Positions 59,998-64,000 of a DNA stretch of 64,000 bases are shown piece after piece. Position numbers and translations under genes: made by a program. The stretch's first letter is position 1. Each line of letters starts with the position of its first letter. The stretch is from Rhizobiaceae bacterium (GTDB taxonomy: Bacteria > Pseudomonadota > Alphaproteobacteria > Rhizobiales > Rhizobiaceae). The notes beneath the pieces are model-generated. The model was not told where the DNA came from. It worked only from the letters and a program-made list of their open reading frames with translations, and did no database searches. The stretch spans positions 682,001 through 746,000 of the forward strand of contig JAEPNK010000002.1 in the NCBI GenBank assembly GCA_017643495.1, read 5' to 3'.

Positions 59998-61062
59998 TCA
60001 GGACTTGAGTTTTGTCCAAACCCGCTCGCGAAGGTCTCGCGATTTCTCGGAACAGGCCTCATAAGCCCTCAGGCGATCATTGTACTCTTCCGGCGTGTTC
60101 ACAGCCGGATCGTTCTTGAGATCATCCTTCAGAAATTCCCCGGAGCCCTTGATGGCATTTGAGTAACCCGTGTAGTTCGAGGCTGCAGCCGCATTCTCCG
60201 GCACCATCATCCAGTTCACGAATTTCTTGGCATTCTCAAGGTTTGGAGCACCTTTTGGCACTGCCATCACATCTGTCCAGAATGTGGTTCCTTCCTTGGG
60301 ATAGACGTATACCACTTCCGGATTTTTCTCCTTGACCCGGTGCGCAGCACCATTCCATTGCATGTGAACAGCAACTTCACCTGCCACCATCCGGTCAATT
60401 GTGCCATCATTTGAGTAGAGTTTGACGGCAGGCTTCTGTTCCATCAGCAAGTCAAGAATCTGCTGCGCCTCGGCTGCGTCTTCCGTACATTTCGAAATAC
60501 CCAGATAGTAAGCTCCTGCATTCCATACATCGGACATCTCGTTGAGCATGGCAATGTTGCCTTTCAGCTCGTCGGCAGGCTTGAATATTGCTTCCCAGCT
60601 TTCTGCCATCTTGCCTTCAGGAACCTTTTTGGGATCATAGCTGAACCCGGTTGTTCCCCACATGTACGGAGCAGAAAACGTTCTGCTTTCATCCCCGGCA
60701 ATCGTCTGGTGCGCAGGCAATACGTTCTTGAAATTCTCCATTTTGCTGACACCAATATCGGCAAGCAGGTCTTCCTTGACCATTACGCCGAGCGTGGTTG
60801 TACCAGGGAAAATGACGTCATACCCGCCGCCACCGGCCTGAAGTTTTGCCAGCAGGTCTTCTTCCGAAGCAAAATTGTCGATTGTGACAGAAACACCTGT
60901 TTCTTCCTCAAACTTCTTGATGAGGTCAGGTGAAAAATAGTTTGACCAGTTGTAAAGACGCAACTCCCCTTCAGCAAATGCTGATGATGTAGCAGACAAC
61001 AGGGCGAATACTGCTGTCCCTGTACACAGGGCTGCAAGTCTCATGCTTTTGTTCTTTTTCAT
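59998..61062 (-). CDS. Polyamine-type ABC transporter substrate-binding protein (PotD/PotF-like)
   Basis: A 354-residue secreted protein. The signal peptide ends at SATSSAFAEGE. The mature part starts LRLYNWSNYFSPDLIKKFEE, the PotD/PotF opening, then GGGGYDVIFPGTTTLGVMV and DVMAVPKGAPNLENAKKFVNWMM near residue 265. PotD-family proteins bind putrescine, spermidine or other cationic or N-substituted compounds. It follows PotC by 47 bases and ends in an intrinsic terminator. In this operon the binding protein comes last. Confidence 0.9.
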   Translation of the reverse strand: MKKNKSMRLAALCTGTAVFALLSATSSAFAEGELRLYNWSNYFSPDLIKKFEEETGVSVTIDNFASEEDLLAKLQAGGGGYDVIFPGTTTLGVMVKEDLLADIGVSKMENFKNVLPAHQTIAGDESRTFSAPYMWGTTGFSYDPKKVPEGKMAESWEAIFKPADELKGNIAMLNEMSDVWNAGAYYLGISKCTEDAAEAQQILDLLMEQKPAVKLYSNDGTIDRMVAGEVAVHMQWNGAAHRVKEKNPEVVYVYPKEGTTFWTDVMAVPKGAPNLENAKKFVNWMMVPENAAAASNYTGYSNAIKGSGEFLKDDLKNDPAVNTPEEYNDRLRAYEACSEKSRDLRERVWTKLKS

Positions 61063-61109
61063 GTTTTACTCCCTTTGATTTTGACGTGCATGTGCTGACA
61101 CCGAGCGCG

Positions 61110-61913
61110 TCAATAACGGTGTTCGGACCGCCCAAGAAACAAGGACAAGGATACAAGAGCGATCGACACGAGCAGCATTAGAGCGGATATGGCATTGACT
61201 TCCGGCGTTACGCCTGTCCGTACCAATCCGAATATGTAAATCGGCAGTGTGGTGGAACCTGCACCACCAACAAAGAAGGTTGTAACGAAATCATCAAGCG
61301 AAATGATGAAGGCCAGAACAAAACCGGAGAGTATGCCTGGCATCAACAATGGAAGGGTCACCTTGAAAAAGGCCTGGCGTGGATTTGCAAACAGGTCTGC
61401 TGCAGCTTCACCAAGCTTTGGATCCATCCCCTCCAGCCGTGCCCGGATCGGCAGGTAGGCAAACGGAATACAGAAAACCGTGTGGGCGATCATGACCGTT
61501 CCAAGACCAAGCGTGACACCCAGACTTGCAAAGAACATCAGCGTGGCAACTGCCGGTACGATTTCCGGAACGGTGATGGGCAGGGCGAGAAGCGCATTCA
61601 TTCCTGTTTGGCCAAAGAAACGCGTTGTTGCCATGCGCACGGCAGCAAGCGTTGCTAGAACCGTGGCACTGGTCGCAGCCACACTTGCTATCAGCAACGA
61701 ATTGCCGGCCGCCCTAAGGATATCATCATTGGCAAACGCCATCCGGTACCATTCCAGTGAAAAGCCGGTCCAGATCGTCACGATCCGGTTTTCGTTGAAG
61801 GAAAGGATCACCAGTATGAAAATCGGCAGGTACACATAGGCAAAGAAGACTGCGGCCGCGAAACCAAGACCTGGCCAGCGTCTTGCGTCACCTGCTGCTC
61901 GACGGGCACTCAT
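61110..61913 (-). CDS. Polyamine-type ABC transporter permease (PotC/PotI-like)
   Basis: A 267-residue permease with six transmembrane segments. The coupling loop reads LEGMDPKLGEAAADLFANPRQAFFKVTLPL near residue 157 (EAAxDL-type, shown across its length by position), followed by GILSGFVLAFIISLDDFVTTFF, the PotC-typical LDDF segment. Overlaps the PotB-like gene by an ATGA junction. Forms the channel with PotB. Confidence 0.9.
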   Translation of the reverse strand: MSARRAAGDARRWPGLGFAAAVFFAYVYLPIFILVILSFNENRIVTIWTGFSLEWYRMAFANDDILRAAGNSLLIASVAATSATVLATLAAVRMATTRFFGQTGMNALLALPITVPEIVPAVATLMFFASLGVTLGLGTVMIAHTVFCIPFAYLPIRARLEGMDPKLGEAAADLFANPRQAFFKVTLPLLMPGILSGFVLAFIISLDDFVTTFFVGGAGSTTLPIYIFGLVRTGVTPEVNAISALMLLVSIALVSLSLFLGRSEHRY

Positions 61914-62803
61914 GGCTTGCCCCCTCTTTCACGCCCGCGCAATGCATAGACAGTCATCGCCAGAAGGACGAGCGCCAAAAGGAACAGACCAAGCGCAGCA
62001 CCAAACGGCCAGTTGCGGGCTGCCCCGAACTGGTGGCCGATCAGGTTACCGATCATGAGTGTCTTCCCTCCCCCAAGCAATTCGGGCGTCACATAGGATC
62101 CCAATGCCGGAATGAAAACGAGGATGGAGCCCGCGATTATTCCCGGTATGGCAAGCGGGATAATGATATTTCTCAATACCTGCCAACGGCTTGCATAAAG
62201 ATCAAAGCCTGCTTCAACCAGTCTGAGATCAAGTTTTTCAAGGCTGGAATAGATCGGCAGCACCATGAACGGCAGGAAGGAATAGGTAAGCCCGACTGCA
62301 ACGGCAAACTGGTTGTGAAGCAGCGGCAATGGCTGGTCGGTAATACCCAACCACATCAACAGGCCGTTCGCCGTTCCGTAATCACGCAGTATCAGTATCC
62401 AGGCATAATTGCGAACCAGCAAATTGGTCCAGAACGGCAAGGTGACCATGAACACCAGCAGCGTACGCCACTTGCGGTCACGGGTCGCCATGAAGAAGGC
62501 AGTGGGAAATCCCACAAGCAAGGAGAGCACCGTGGTAATCAGTGAGAGCCAGATCGAGCGGATGATAATGACCGTGTATGTGACGCTCCAACTGAGGGAG
62601 TCGTCGAGGTTTCGTTCAAACAGAAACCTAAGCCATGCTTCGGCGCTCAATTCACCCCAGTGAACACCGCCGCCATAGCTGCGTGACTGGATCGAAATCC
62701 ACGCCATCATCGCCAGGGGAATAACCATGAAAATGATGATCGCCAAGGCAGCTGGTCCGATCAGCCAGAAATTGAAGAAGGTTCGGCGGCGAGCGGGAGT
62801 CAT
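61910..62803 (-). CDS. Polyamine-type ABC transporter permease (PotB/PotH-like)
   Basis: A 297-residue permease with about six transmembrane segments and the long periplasmic stretch after TM1 that marks PotB/PotH. The coupling loop [19 protein letters not shown] is near residue 200, then [25 protein letters not shown] and [17 protein letters not shown], all family landmarks. It overlaps PotA upstream and PotC downstream by four bases each, so the ATPase and permeases are made together. Confidence 0.9.
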   Translation of the reverse strand: MTPARRRTFFNFWLIGPAALAIIIFMVIPLAMMAWISIQSRSYGGGVHWGELSAEAWLRFLFERNLDDSLSWSVTYTVIIIRSIWLSLITTVLSLLVGFPTAFFMATRDRKWRTLLVFMVTLPFWTNLLVRNYAWILILRDYGTANGLLMWLGITDQPLPLLHNQFAVAVGLTYSFLPFMVLPIYSSLEKLDLRLVEAGFDLYASRWQVLRNIIIPLAIPGIIAGSILVFIPALGSYVTPELLGGGKTLMIGNLIGHQFGAARNWPFGAALGLFLLALVLLAMTVYALRGRERGGKP

Positions 62804-63930
62804 GCGGTTTGCTCCGGTCCGTCAGCCACGATGGCGACGGCATTTCCACTAACAGCCCACCCAAACGGATCGCCTGTCTGCCATTCGGGAATCGTCCCGT
62901 CACTGTTCTGGCGGCGGGCAAGCATCCTTGTCCCGTCCCCCAGTGAAAAGTGATAAAGCGTGTCAGTCCCGTGATAGACGACATTGTCCAGCGTGGCGGA
63001 AAGAGCATTTTTGCCATTGGCAACCGCAATACGCTCCGGGCGCACGGCCAGTGTCACTTTCTGACCCTTGGAAACTTCTGCATCAGGCGTGAAGGACAGC
63101 TTCTGGTTGCCGTCAAACCGTGCAGTGCATCGGGTTTTTCCCACTTCCACTATTTCCGCCTTGATGAAATTGATGTCCCCGATGAAATCGGCAACGAAAC
63201 GGTTCGCAGGATGATTGTAGATTTCCCGCGGCGTTCCGATCTGCAGGATTTGCCCCTCGTTCATGACGGCCACCTTGTCCGACATGGTGAGCGCTTCTTC
63301 CTGGTCATGGGTTACAAACACAAAGGTAATGCCTGTTTCGGTTTGCAATCGCTTGAGTTCAACCTGCATTTCCTTGCGAAGTTTCAGGTCCAGCGCAGAG
63401 AGCGGCTCATCAAGCAACAACACTCTTGGCTTGGGGGCCAGTGCCCGTGCAAGCGCAACCCGTTGCTGCTGACCACCTGAAAGCTCACTGGTCCGCCGGT
63501 TCTTCAGCGCTTCCATCTGCACAAGTTTCAGCATCTCGTCGACTGTACGTGCAATCTCGTCCTTCGGCTGCTTCAGCATTTGCAACCCGAAAGCAACATT
63601 CTGGGCAACGGTCATGTGTGGAAACAGGGCATAACTCTGGAAAACCGTGTTCACTGGCCGCCGGTAAGGCGGCAGATCGGCAATTTCCTTGCCATGCAGC
63701 AGGATTTCACCGGTTGTGGCAGCCTCAAACCCTGCAATCAGCCTGAGAAGGGTTGTCTTGCCACATCCCGAAGGACCAAGCAGCGTGAAAAAAACGTTCT
63801 GTTCAATCGTGGTTGAAACATCGCGGAGAGCGACAAAGGCAGCAGCCCCCGAACCAAATGTCTTGCCAACACCTCGCAGCTCAATCGCATTTGCGGAACT
63901 GCTGCCCGCTTCCGGTTTCCGGAGTGGCAT
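62800..63930 (-). CDS. Polyamine-type ABC transporter ATP-binding protein (PotA/PotG-like)
   Basis: About 376 residues. Walker [17 protein letters not shown] is near residue 48, Q-loop [13 protein letters not shown], signature [15 protein letters not shown] near 147, Walker [17 protein letters not shown]-loop [13 protein letters not shown], and a C-terminal TOBE domain after about 250 as in PotA/PotG. The ATG at 63930 is preferred because AGGGAGGAAG lies just upstream; a TTG at 63960 would add ten residues. First visible gene of the PotA-B-C-D-type operon. Its promoter must lie at or beyond the right edge. Confidence 0.9.
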   Translation of the reverse strand: MPLRKPEAGSSSANAIELRGVGKTFGSGAAAFVALRDVSTTIEQNVFFTLLGPSGCGKTTLLRLIAGFEAATTGEILLHGKEIADLPPYRRPVNTVFQSYALFPHMTVAQNVAFGLQMLKQPKDEIARTVDEMLKLVQMEALKNRRTSELSGGQQQRVALARALAPKPRVLLLDEPLSALDLKLRKEMQVELKRLQTETGITFVFVTHDQEEALTMSDKVAVMNEGQILQIGTPREIYNHPANRFVADFIGDINFIKAEIVEVGKTRCTARFDGNQKLSFTPDAEVSKGQKVTLAVRPERIAVANGKNALSATLDNVVYHGTDTLYHFSLGDGTRMLARRQNSDGTIPEWQTGDPFGWAVSGNAVAIVADGPEQTA

Positions 63931-64000
63931 GAAGTCTTCCTCCCTGATTGTATCGGACAAGGACTGATCTTTCAGAAAACCACCCCGAGCAGCCGGATAC

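Noticed and set aside
1-64000. tRNA, rRNA, CRISPR arrays, insertion sequences, prophage or integration sites
   Set aside because: No cloverleaf-like sequence, periodic repeats, transposase or integrase motifs, or phage gene runs were seen on either strand.

Overview
The window is most likely chromosomal DNA from an alphaproteobacterium, probably a marine or host-associated Hyphomicrobiales- or Rhodobacterales-like heterotroph. This rests on the dense short operons with ATGA overlaps, the number of periplasmic-binding-protein transporters (ABC, TRAP-TAXI, TTT), the DMGDH/sarcosine-dehydrogenase-like and BetI-like genes, and moderate G+C by eye. There are no tRNA or rRNA genes, phage genes, insertion sequences or CRISPR arrays. 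It reads as an accessory catabolic region in which uptake systems sit beside the enzymes that probably process what they import.

Layout. 1-795: a cobalamin riboswitch on the minus strand, serving a gene off the left edge, then about 500 bases with no convincing gene. 796-8135 (minus): a betaine-type operon, proX-proV-double proW, then a choline-kinase-like phosphotransferase and an 814-residue FAD/GcvT dehydrogenase. 8323-11531: a DeoR regulator with a HisN-like phosphatase, a second choline-kinase-like gene and a methyltransferase. 11588-16530 (minus): an AroE-like dehydrogenase, a taurine/NMT1-type ABC importer and an FAD oxidoreductase, with a divergent LysR gene and then an isochorismate-synthase-like gene. 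18941-25623 (minus): TetR-livGFHMK followed by an AhpD/CMD-family protein and a metallo-beta-lactamase-fold hydrolase. 25857-31456: TAXI-TRAP importer 1 with an alpha/beta hydrolase, a SnoaL-like protein and a divergent LysR.

31481-40966: an IclR regulator diverges from a complete lower gentisate pathway (aryl-CoA hydroxylase, aryl-CoA ligase, gentisate dioxygenase, fumarylpyruvate hydrolase, maleylpyruvate isomerase), followed by TAXI-TRAP importer 2. The first two enzymes imply a salicylate- or hydroxybenzoate-like acid activated as its CoA thioester before ring hydroxylation. 41044-42977: an rmlAB pair without rmlC or rmlD. 43266-47472: an RND pump and its adaptor. 47607-53998: a tctCBA tricarboxylate-type importer divergent from a TctD/TctE-like two-component system that carries a third, translationally coupled binding-protein gene. 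54078-57444: a small ORF, a phosphoethanolamine-N-methyltransferase-like gene, a BetI-like regulator and a class III aminotransferase. 57480-63930 (minus): a Rieske oxygenase, a NylB-like serine hydrolase and a complete PotABCD-type importer.

Several loci share a quaternary-amine or N-methyl theme: ProXVW, DMGDH-like, two choline-kinase-like genes, PMT-like, BetI-like, and a Rieske enzyme with a glutamate in the bridging position. The best candidates for undescribed biology are the aryl-CoA/gentisate operon fed by a TAXI-TRAP, the kinase-containing betaine operon, the AroE-like/FAD/ABC locus with a changed substrate motif, and the kinase-coupled binding protein. All functions are read from motifs and gene order; no database search was run.
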